Below are positions 24,904 through 34,800 of a DNA stretch of 64,000 nt, one piece after another. The notes beneath the pieces are model-generated. The model saw only the letters and a list, made by a program, of their open reading frames with translations, was not told where the DNA came from and did no database searches. Location of the stretch: contig OX365950.1 in NCBI GenBank assembly GCA_947247005.1, positions 8,754,720 through 8,818,719 of the forward strand. The letters are read 5' to 3'. The DNA comes from Spisula solida. Lineage: Eukaryota; Mollusca; Bivalvia; Venerida; Mactridae. The position numbers were made by a program, and so were the translations under genes. Position 1 is the stretch's first letter. Each line of letters begins with the position of its first letter.

Positions 24904-27699
24904 ATGAACACATGCGTCCGGTACTCCGTTTTACTTTTCCTTATTTATTTCGGAAATGGTAACTATCAAAATCAATTATTTACTGTTATTATATTTGATA
25001 AGACTATTCGGAAACATGTTTCCCGTAGTCTAGGGGAAGCTTCGGGGAAATCATGAGACAGTTTGTGATATCAGAATGATTTGTGATGAATCGGTGGTAT
25101 CGATAGAAATCGGGAGAACATCCCTCGTTGGGACCTAGGCTTTGAGACAAATATAACCAATCCATCGGTATGTGGAGGGAATTTCCTTGAGTGAAATGTG
25201 GCATTCGACGTTTATTAACTAGTAATAGTTAATGGGTGTCGTTATTCAGTCATGAAGTCAGACACGCCTTTGTCATGTTTTGGTCATTAAGTTACCTACA
25301 TTTGTACTTGTAGAAACAAATATTATTTTCAGCACTATGTTGCCCTAAAGGATGGCTTAGTCATGAAACAATGTGCTACCAAATGAGTAGAGATAGAGAA
25401 ACCTGGATAGGAGCACTGGTGAGTATTATTTAAACTGTCATTTTTGCCCGGGCTTTCAACATTTCAAAAACGCCTTTCAGTGATACCCGTCCAGCTAGAG
25501 ATGAACTGGTAGAAAACACAGAGATATCCCGCGTGTATCGGTGCTATTCACCGGGAGCGTTATAGAACTGAGGAGTCTAATCGGAAAGAGCTAGGATAAC
25601 TTGTATCACACGAACTTTCTTCACTTTCCTCGAAGTCAGAGGTCATTAGCCAATTAGTCAGGGATAAAACCGAATAGCCACGCCCGACGACAGTCTCAGT
25701 CGAACGCAAAGACGGCAACATCAAAATCTTTCACATGTTAAAAGCACTTAATATGTTTCAGATTTAACATTATACGGTGGACTATTCCTGAAGCTTGTCT
25801 AAATACATTTAATAACAAAGCTGTAATTATCATGAATAGTGTGTTATATTAATACTGAACATTGAATATTATAACAGCAAATGTGTAGAGAAAGTGGGGC
25901 TCAATTGGTCGAAATAGAAAGTGATAAAGAAAATGCATTCCTGAAATCGGAAGCAAGAACTAGACATTGTAAGTGTTCCTACAGTTACTTATAAATACGT
26001 TAGTGAACAGGGTGTCCAAAAAGAAAGTATACAGTTTCAGTGTATATTTATCAAATCTCTTCATTCTTCTATCGTAAAGAAAATTTGCACATGTGTTGAC
26101 AAAAGATGTAAGTTTTTTCTGGGACTAGTTTTAGGGTTATAACTTGGATAATTATGCCCGCCATCTTTGATGATGGGGTATATTGCTTTGCACATGTCTG
26201 TCGGTCGGTAAAATGGTTTCCGTTTAATAACTCAAGAACGCTTTAGCCTAGGATCTTAAAACGTCATATGGGGGTTGGTCAGCAACAGTAGATGACCCCT
26301 ATTGATTTTGAGGTCAGTAGGTCAAAGGTCGAGGTCACTGTGACCTTTACTATTTCTGACTATTTAAATGGTTTCCGTTCAATAACTCTAGAACGCTTTG
26401 ACCTAGGATCTTCACTTGGAGGTTGGTCAGCAACAGTAGATGACCCCTATTGATTTTGAGGTCAGTAGGTCACAGGTCAAGGTCACTGTGACCTTCACCA
26501 TTTCTGACTATTGGGCTGCCATGGGGGCATACGTGTTTTACAAACATCTCTTGTTTTTAGGAGAATAATGCATCTTTCAAAACAGGAATGAGCTGGTTTA
26601 ACAAAGACAAGTAACGGGTTGAGTTTCTTTCTTTCTTTCTTTTGTGCTGTCTGAATCGCTAGTGTACAATCTAAAGCCAACGAGCACATCTATGCTGTTA
26701 AGGAACATCAAAGAGAAGGTTAGAAGATCAGGTAAGATACATGTGCAAATGTAATTGAGAGTTTCAAAGAACGAGTGCAAGAAGGGAAATGCCAGAAGGC
26801 GACATGCATCGTGAAAACGTCGTTAATTACTACAAAATGACGTCACGGACAAAATAAGGTAATTTTAGCAAATTGATTTTTTTTCTAAAAATTATCCGGG
26901 TTATAATATTAAAATTAGTCATAGAATAGAAATAACTTACATCTTTTGGGTATTCATGTTCAAATGTTCTTGGCGATAGCAGATTGAAGGTATTTAATAG
27001 ATACACAGTGAAACTGTAAACTTTCTATTTAAACACCCTGTAGATATGCGTAAACATGTATGTATTAGACAAGCAACATAACATATATACTTGAGCATCA
27101 TTTTTAATAACCTCACGGTCGGATTAGTATACGTTACTAGTATGGTAACGTTTCTTTTGCGCACAATGAAAAGAGTATCATCATTCTGAAATTTCAAGAA
27201 AGACTAAAACCAATTTTGTTTCCTTTTCTAACGCTCTCGAATATCAATACAGAGGTCCCTAGTTTGAATCTCAACCGGGGCACTGGCAATGTCCATCCAA
27301 TAAACTAATAATACATTTCGAGCCATCATTCTGTGAAATAAAATGACAGACTAAATTGTGGCACGTGTTTAAAGCATAGTTTTATCTGTGTAAATTTTCA
27401 TGCTATTTTTGATCCTAGCATTAACCTGTTTGGCTCTTAAGCAATGTTGTTTATTATTTTTAGATAATTTTTGGATAGCATTGAATGATGTATACGAGGA
27501 TGACACATGGACGTGGATGAATACAAAGGAAACTATAGGAGTTTCCAGCTTTACGGACTGGTATCCTGGGCAACCAAGTAATAGGACTGATGATAGTTGT
27601 GTTGCACTGTACATAGATATAGATCATTCAGGCTGGAGATGGTACAATATCTCGTGCTCCGAGGTTCATCATTACATTTGTGAACAATCTGAAAGTTAA
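24904..27699 (+). CDS. Secreted C-type lectin 4, short form (four coding exons, 155 aa)
   Basis: Coding exons 24904-24958, 25333-25418, 25878-25968 and 27464-27699, with phases 1, 0 and 1. Signal peptide MNTCVRYSVLLFLIYFGN. The domain starts CCPKGW, then C33, C50, C123, C142 and C150. The binding site is the most degraded of the array: QPS (114-116), DDSC instead of ENC, and WYN instead of WND, so classical Ca2+-dependent sugar binding is doubtful although the fold is kept. Unlike its neighbours the frame ends inside exon 4. The GTAAGC used as a donor position by the others lies after the stop (27706), and AATAAA follows at 27727, so the tail exon appears lost. Confidence 0.85.
26155..26560. 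repeat. Pearl-like element with two ~155-bp tandem units
   Basis: Unit 1 (26211-26365) and unit 2 (26366-26510) share AATGGTTTCCGTT.AATAACT, GAACGCTTT..CCTAGGATCT, GGTTGGTCAGCAACAGTAGA and GGTCACTGTGACCTT. They are preceded by CCGCCATCTTTGATGATGGG and followed by ACAAACATCTCTTGT. Tandem cores of about 160 bp are typical of pearl/CvA-type, Helentron-associated elements in bivalves (known family; assignment by resemblance). Confidence 0.6.
26622..26642. repeat. TTTC microsatellite
   Basis: About five TTTC units in intron 3 of lectin gene 4. Confidence 0.7.
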
Positions 27700-27726
27700 T
27701 TAAGGTAAGCGTTAACGTACTTAATC

Positions 27727-27732
27727 AATAAA
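27727..27732 (+). terminator. Poly(A) signal of lectin gene 4
   Basis: AATAAA only 28 nt after the exon 4 stop, consistent with transcript termination without the fifth exon used by the paralogues. Confidence 0.5.
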
Positions 27733-27756
27733 AAAGTAATATAGCATAGAGAATTT

Positions 27757-28000
27757 GACATGATCTTGACCTTTATGCATGAATATATTACAAGGTAATT
27801 GCGTTGAATATATAAATGTCCGCGAGCAAATCGTGCAATATCGGTTCTTTAGATTTGTTTTGGTATTACATCTTGAACGTCTTCGTGATAGTCTCCGCTT
27901 ATGAAAACATACAGCCGGGGTTACAAATAAAGACACTATATCAGCTGTTAAATTATGCTAATGTTAAGGTCGACAGTCGGGTTAAATTCTCTGGACTATA
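27757..28000. repeat. Dispersed repeat B, copy 2 (behind lectin gene 4)
   Basis: Same orientation as the copy at 5033-5250, with GTGCAATATCGGTTCTTTAG, ATGAAAACATACAGCCGGGG and ATATCAGCTGTTAAATTATG. It carries about 25 extra bases near its left third. Confidence 0.55.
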
Positions 28001-28164
28001 ATGGCGGTTTAAAGTATTCTGTCAGACAGACGCTCAATTACCCGCCTTTACATTTCCTTTTATGATCATTCAACCGCAAGTCAGCTTTCACGAACTAGAC
28101 AAATTGACATGCTAACACAAAACCGGCGTCTGTGATCACATATTTGGAAATTTAAGCTACATCT

Positions 28165-28365
28165 GCTCTATTATTTATGCGCACAGTCGTCTCCGTTCAC
28201 AAAACCAGAGTACGGGCAGTCACGGGTTCGAGTCCAGACCCCGTCATACCAAAACTGTTATAAAAATGGTACTAGTCATTCCCTTGTTCGCTCAGCATTA
28301 ATTGTAAACTTGATTTTCGCTCTCATACTCTTGTGGCTAGGACGTGTAAATGATGAAATCAGTGA
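28165..28365 (+). mobile_element. tRNA-derived SINE, plus-strand copy
   Basis: B-box GGGTTCGAGTCC at 28224-28235, then CCGTCATACCAAAA and GTTATAAAAATGGTACTAG. The same order is found on the minus strand at 8220-8415. A tRNA-like head lies at about 28180-28240, without a foldable cloverleaf. Confidence 0.6.
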
Positions 28366-28813
28366 AAACATAGTTTACCGAAATGTACTTCTAATTTATT
28401 ATTTATAGCAAATACTCATGCTTTATAGTTTCAGTTCCATTCTGACAACTATGAAGGTTGGCATTATATTTATTTGTTAAATTATGTCATATTGAAATGT
28501 ATAATTGCATTGAAAAAATACAGTATAAGCATATTTATGTGTTGGGTTATTATTATCAAACTAGTGGTATACATTAACCCTTTTAATTAAAATTACCGCA
28601 CAAAGATGACACGAACATGTACGAGTATGTAGTGGTTAGCGCAAGTATGTGTTTAAAATGCACTCGTGTTATCTGTTACTAGAGTCCAATGTCACATGGT
28701 GACCTTATTTATCATGGTGTTCGCATATATAGTCAAAATTGTTGGTCTAAACGAAATATTTTAGGCATCAGCTTTATTATCGGGTCGGTCGTAATCCTGA
28801 GGAGAAACAAGAA
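28365..28813. other. Gene-free DNA
   Basis: Nothing recognised: AT-rich and without ORFs or repeats I can name. Confidence 0.4.
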
Positions 28814-29185
28814 CTATTTTATTTTAGGCCTTAATGAAAATTTCATTTTCGTTTCAATAGAATAAGAAAAAACAGCAAATGGTACATTGTAAAACCAACT
28901 AAGTAATTTCGTATTGTTTCCGTTTAAACATTCGAAATTGACAACAGTGAACATAATATCATAAATAAAGCCATTCGAACCTAAGTCAATGATAAATCTA
29001 TTAAATACTGTAATCAAAGCCATAAAGGCGGGGGCAGCTTCTAGCCACATACACACAACGTAAAATCCATATATTTCAAGCAAGCTTATGTACTGACTGC
29101 CAAAGTGAAAATGGCACACTGCAATATATCTTTCAAATGAGCTTATATTACCATAAAGGAAGGTAGTTGCAAAAGGTATCTTCAC
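28814..29185 (-). pseudogene. GPCR-like ORF fragment (TM3-TM4 region)
   Basis: A 123-codon minus-strand frame, opening directly after an in-frame TAG and starting at GTG rather than ATG. Near residue 20 it contains SSFERYIAVCHF, which resembles the end of TM3 in rhodopsin-like receptors ([DE]RY.A.C.P). About 30 residues later comes a hydrophobic stretch with a central Trp (YGFYVVCMWLEAAPAF) placed like TM4. The usual Pro after CH is replaced by Phe. TM1-TM2 and TM6-TM7 are not found nearby. It may be a decayed chemoreceptor-type gene or an exon; a chance ORF is not excluded. Confidence 0.3.
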
Positions 29186-29963
29186 TGACTAGGGATCACC
29201 CAAATAAAAAGGTTACTTACACTTTTAAGTGGGATTACTGACAACACAGTATGATTAACGTCATATCAGTTATGCATTACCAACAAATGCTATCTTAGCG
29301 ATATAATGGTTGACTCTGGAATACATGATGTGTAAGACGATAATTAAATCGTTGGTAGAGGGCAATGAGTCCTTACGTTATTCTACGACGGTTTCAGTCA
29401 TTTCGTCCAAAGTTGACAGGAGCTGCTGTTGGTGAAACCGTTCTTGTCCATAGCTAAGAAAAACAAACTGATAATATCCAATGACAACCATATATGACTT
29501 GGAAATTGGTGAACAAGGGTTTAAAAGTCTGATGTGAAAGAATAAATACAGCAATACTGGTACTTTAGTTTCGCCCACTTTAGGACGACTCGACATACAA
29601 TTAGCAAACAAAATTCTGTATTTTTAGAACATTCTCGTCAAAATTTAATGCTGGTAATAACTCAACTTAAGTTTAACAATTGTGGGGAGCACTGACCTAG
29701 AAATAATGCGCGCGTTTCGGGATCAAGAGGTCACTATGAGCATACGAATAACCAACATTCCTCCTACTGGCAAGGTGTATGAATGGGTACCTGAGAGGGT
29801 CAAAACCAATGTACTATGGCTGCCAGCGGACGACTTGCCATGAGAGAGGAATGGACAGTCGGCCGAACGGACAGATGTCTGAAAATAGACTTTAACTGGG
29901 TACTTCACTTTTTTGTCAACATAACACTAGCGCCGCATAGTGATTAGTTTCAAAGACGATGTT
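29186..29963. other. Gene-free DNA
   Basis: Minus-strand frames at 29378-29611 and 29723-29908 are open but show no family motif. No repeats recognised. Confidence 0.4.
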
Positions 29964-30130
29964 GTATTTAAGAAAAAAAATCTGTTCGCGTATTTTGTCG
30001 GTGAATAAAACATGGGCAGGAGTTCGGATGCGGAAAAATTAAATCACGAGGGCGTAGCATCCGAACGAGTGCCCGTGTTTTATTCACCGACAAAATACAA
30101 GAACAGAGTTTTTATTTCGATTCTAAATAC
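29964..30130. mobile_element. 167-bp foldback element
   Basis: The left arm runs from 29964 (GTATTTAAG...) through TCTGTTCGCGTATTTTGTCG to about 30031, and the right arm from about 30058 to 30130 is its reverse complement. The central 50 bp of each arm (TATTTTGTCGGTGAATAAAA, then GTTCGGATGC) pair nearly perfectly around a 25-nt loop. No coding capacity; a hairpin MITE. Confidence 0.7.
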
Positions 30131-31790
30131 GATAATATCCCGCACTATTTAACTGCGCGCATTCCATTTTCACCCATTTGACATTTAACATAATTCCACG
30201 CTGAAATTGAGTGGCTTATTAGCTGGTACAATTACCACCCTCGTTAATGAAAAGGACCTTCGTAATTTTCTGAAGGAAATAACACATTTTAAACATTGGA
30301 ATAATTTAAATAACACGTAGGGTATTCATGAAATGAAAAATATAAATGAATTGATTATCAGAAGTGTTTATAATCTTAATTTCGAGAGTTTATTGGAGTT
30401 TCTAAAAATAGATGCGTCATAGCTGTAACACTGGATACTCGTGCAACACGCGGTCGGAGTCGGGTCCGTTAAAATTTTTACTATAACGTTTACGTTAATT
30501 CATCCATAAATAGGTCACGTGCTACGGGGCGTAAATAGTAACAGCTATTTGGATACCATGTTTTATTGCGGTAATAATACATGGCCTTGTCTGCTCTATG
30601 TTTAATGGATTAATCCGCAGATCGTGTTAGAATAATAAATAGAAAATAAGTTCTAATTGACTACCTAGATTTTATGATATTTTAAGAAATAATTTCGAAA
30701 AATAACAAAAATAACTAAATATTCGTTCAATACATTGTATTCTTCATTATGTAAGATAAAAATCATTGATATTTGATCACGGGAAGATCACTAAATAGAG
30801 AGGGTGAACATGGGCATCAAAAAAACAAAAACTGCAATACAAATCACATCGAAACTGATTCTGGTTTAATAGAATGTCGGTTTTTGGTGCCGGCACTAAC
30901 TATCCCGACGGCTTGAGCTCGCTTCTTAAGCTCATTCTCGCCATGTTTGATGTTTTACAAACTAGGCAACACCAAGAGAACAAATTCCAATCAAATACAA
31001 TAATGTCCCATGCTTTGCACAAGGACCATGTGCATATAAGCCATTTCTCACCAACCGTTCCGCGTGGACGGTTTTGTGCATGAATACATGATTTCTTTAT
31101 TCAAATCGATATATTAGTGTGTGGAATGAAAATATAACATAACTTTTTACTTATTGATTGGATATATAATATGTAATAAGGTGGCCAATTAGAAATTCTG
31201 CGTAGTGTATATATACGTTTGCTGTTGATTCAATGTCATTGTACACGATATGTTCCACCCCTGACATTACAAGAATATCATATTCGTCGTTTTAATCGGG
31301 ACAACTTTCCTACAAAGCTAGCAATGAATGTAAACTGTCGTTTGCCTCTCGTGCTCAGTTGTTATTGTTGAATGTTTCCTTTCCTGCAATTTGTTAGTAT
31401 AGTTTTGCAAAAACATATTGTCTTGACTTAATATAATATTTTTGGGATGCTGGCAGCTAAAGTAATAGAACAAATGTTCGGCATTTGAATGGGAGATTAT
31501 ATAAAATGAATGACACTTTCACATGTTTTCTATTAAGGCATTGTCGTCTTGTAAACATGTGTATGGTTATCAATATGTTATGAGAGACAATCAATGGATA
31601 TAAAAAGTTCCAGAAATACACCTTTTAGTGGTACGTTCGTAATTTTTGTCTGAAATGAATTTTGTGGATACATTAACGATATTTAATAGATAAATGTACA
31701 AAAACGGGAAAATTGTCTTTTTTAGTTTTCTCACATAAGCGAACTTTGTTATGTTTATTATCACAGATAATATTTGTTTGACCGAGTAAG
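30131..31790. other. Intergenic DNA before lectin gene 5
   Basis: No gene recognised. About 31145-31215 matches, inverted, the mariner-like fragment at 41113-41232 (GGTGGCCAATTAGAA block). About 31340-31400 resembles a worn family A core (CTCGTGCTCAGTTGTTATTG, TTTCCTTTCCTGC). Confidence 0.4.
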
Positions 31791-31801
31791 AAACGCGGTT
31801 G

Positions 31802-31816
31802 GAGATAAGAAAATGA
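31802..31816 (+). promoter_or_regulatory. GATA motif upstream of lectin gene 5
   Basis: AGATAAG at 31803-31809 followed by AAAATG, 68 bp before the ATG at 31871. Position and wording match those of genes 2 and 4. Confidence 0.4.
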
Positions 31817-31870
31817 CAGATTGTTGTATTATCAAACAATGCCATACATGTAGTTTTATTATAACTGATC

Positions 31871-34800
31871 ATGTCTTGTGTCTACAATGTATTATTAGTG
31901 ATTGCTACTGTGGTATTTGGAAACAAAGGTAAATATCTTGATTTTATCTGCATTTGTATGTTCTTGGTTACTTTTGAATAATAACTTGACTGACCTTGGT
32001 AGAGTTCCTTCACCGAGATCGATGTTACTTTATCTGTATGTATTGTATTTTAGGGTCGATGTCCAATCGACAGTATTTCGGATAAATGGAGTATACATAA
32101 ACAGTTATAAAATGTAAACATTCCCCATTAGATATTTATATAATAATAATACATGTCTCCCTTGTCACAATGAGCAACATGTTGCAACCGAAACGTAGTA
32201 CTACAGGGGTGCGTTCGTAACGCTGTTCCGCACATCCCGGACAGTGGAACACACTTACGAACAAACCGGAACAATGTGCGGAACATGTACTTTCAGAACA
32301 GTCACGTGATTACATCAACAACAATGGCCGCTTGTGTCATAAAATACAATATAAGAAATTTATTTTCCAAATACGGGGCATTGCGGGCAAACACTCACAC
32401 CTAAATGTATCCACATGTGTAAATGGCTAAAATTCAGTATTCATAATCCTTTATCACTTTATCTTTATATGTTAGTCAGAGACCCTACGTTTGAAGGCAT
32501 GGCTTAGTGTTCGTAGATATAGTATTGTTTAACCTTAGTTTTAGTGTTGTTTAACCTTAGTTTTAGAGTTGTTTAACCCTAATTTTTTCACTGAAACGCT
32601 CTCTTTATCGTGCGTCTAACGACATAGAAAAATAACGTTTTCACAACGTCGATGTGAAGAATATTGTTTTATCTTTATTAACGAAATATAACGATTTAGG
32701 ACCTTGGTTGGAAGAATCAGGTATTTATACATGTATATTATTGTATATTAACGCATTAACGAAGGCTTTGTATTATGTGTTTAATGTCTAAAGACCAACT
32801 TCTCTAGATTTGTAACGATTTAGTTTACCTGAATGTATTATTGCTGACCTTTGCGTAGAAATTGTAAGTTTGAAATGGTAAAATATCCTTACTAAATGAT
32901 TGTCAACGTTAAGCAATATGTCAATGTAAATGGTTCTTGAAATTGTAACGTTTTGTTGTTCTATGGACATGTATTCAATTTTTATCCTGTTGTTACAAGA
33001 TATTGTTGTGTTAACAACTTTCATTGTGTATCAGAAATTCACCAGATTGTATTGTTAATTTCAGTTCTTACGGTCTGAAAATAAATAGATCAGTAGAAGA
33101 CTTTCTTTGTTAACCAAGGCCCCTTACAGTAAGAACTGAGACTTATTATATCTGTGCCATGGATAAGGACCAAGAGGGTCAGCCGGCAGACGAGGGCCAT
33201 CCCCACCGAGAAAGATCTTATACCACCAAGATGGCAGCTCACATGGAGGATGAATACCATAAAAGAAAGTTACTTTGGGACAAAACATATGAACAATGGA
33301 AACTTCATATAAGAGAATGCAAATTGAAACTAAAGAAAACATGTGATGAAGAAGGGCTTGAACAAATGATGGAATCTGTAAGTGTTCATGAGAGAAATGT
33401 CATAGAGTGTTTTGAAAGACTCAAGTATTGCCGTGTTCCGGATCCAAGTGTTGTTCGTCGTGTTGATGCTTGTGTTGCAGTGACAAGTGATGCGGTTAAA
33501 ATGATAAATGAAATGATTTCTGGACTAGAATGTTATGATGATATTCAATTCAGAAAAAGGTTACAAACTACAGGTTATGCTAGCTCCATATTTACAGTGT
33601 CAGACATTGGTAGCCATAAATCGGAAGGAACGGTAAGGTCGGCTGTATCGGAGAAGGTTGTAGAAACTGTCGTGGAACTTGCGGAAAGGCGTGCCGAGTT
33701 AGCTGCGCTTGAAGTTGATAGACAATATTATACTGACAATGATGGACAGTCAAAATTGATAAATGCCAAAAAGAATGTTGTTGCAGCAGAAGCGAAATTG
33801 GCTACATATTCACAAGTTGCCAACGGTCAGTCTGGAATTCCCCATGGAACAATACTAAAGAATGACAATGTGAATTCTAGTATCAAGGAGTTTTCCACCA
33901 ATGAACTAGCAAAGGCTCTAGCTGACTCTGTTAATTTGAATAGACTGCCTGTACCAGAGCCACCAGTCTTCTCTGGTGATCCACTACAGTATTTTGAATG
34001 GAGGACAGCATTTAAGTTGCTTATAGAAGGAAAGGGTATAGCTTCTACTGACAAGATATTTTATTTGAAAAAATATGTCGGTGGAGAGGCAAAGCGAGCA
34101 ATTGAAGGCTTCTTCTTTAGAGGAAATGATCAAGCATATAGTAATGCAATGGCAATTCTTGAAGAGCGCTTTGGACATCCCTTCATAGTACAACGTGCGT
34201 ATCGAGCGAAGTTGGACAACTGGCCAAACATCCCTCCACGTAACCCTACAGCTTTAAGAGACTTCTCAGATTTCTTGCGCGCATGCAGAGAAACAAATGA
34301 CATGCTTTCCAATCTTGGTACGTTAAATGATTGTACAGAAAATAGAAAGTTAGCTAGAAAGCTACCCGAATGGGCTGCCGTAAAGTGGAACCGTGAAGTA
34401 CAAACGAGGCTTGATAATACTGGCAGCTACCCATCCTTTGATCAGTTTGTGAACTTTATATCCAAGGAAGCACGTATCGCATGTAATCCAGTATCATCAC
34501 CATACTTATTAGAAGAGAAGCATGTTGACAAGCGCAGTGCTAAGTCATTTTCAATCAATACAGAGGCAAACGGTAGCAGTGTAGCACATCAACAGAAGCA
34601 CTGTGTATACTGCAAAAGGAGAAATCATAATATATCAGAATGTTACACCTTTGTTTCATTAACCATTGAGCAAAAACGTGCACACATCAGGGAAAACAAT
34701 CTGTGTTTCGGATGCTTGAACTTTGGTCATAGAAATAAGGACTGCACTGAAAAACTCACATGTGGAAAGTGTAACCTAAGACATCCTACATGTATGCATG

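Larger units (their letters stand above)
26008..27040. mobile_element. Long-TIR DNA element carrying a nested tandem repeat
   Basis: The left end (from 26008: CAGGGTGTCCAAAAAGAAAG) and the reverse complement of the right end (ending at 27040) align for about 130 bases at roughly three quarters identity, including CAAAAGATGTAAGTT in both arms. The body has no transposase frame. The tandem repeat 26155-26560 interrupts it. It occupies intron 3 of lectin gene 4. A TA flank is present on the right but not cleanly on the left. Confidence 0.6.

Noticed and set aside
32788..33024. ORF repeated in both LTRs (also 39484-39720)
   Set aside because: Non-coding LTR sequence, antisense to the element, not conserved as a protein.
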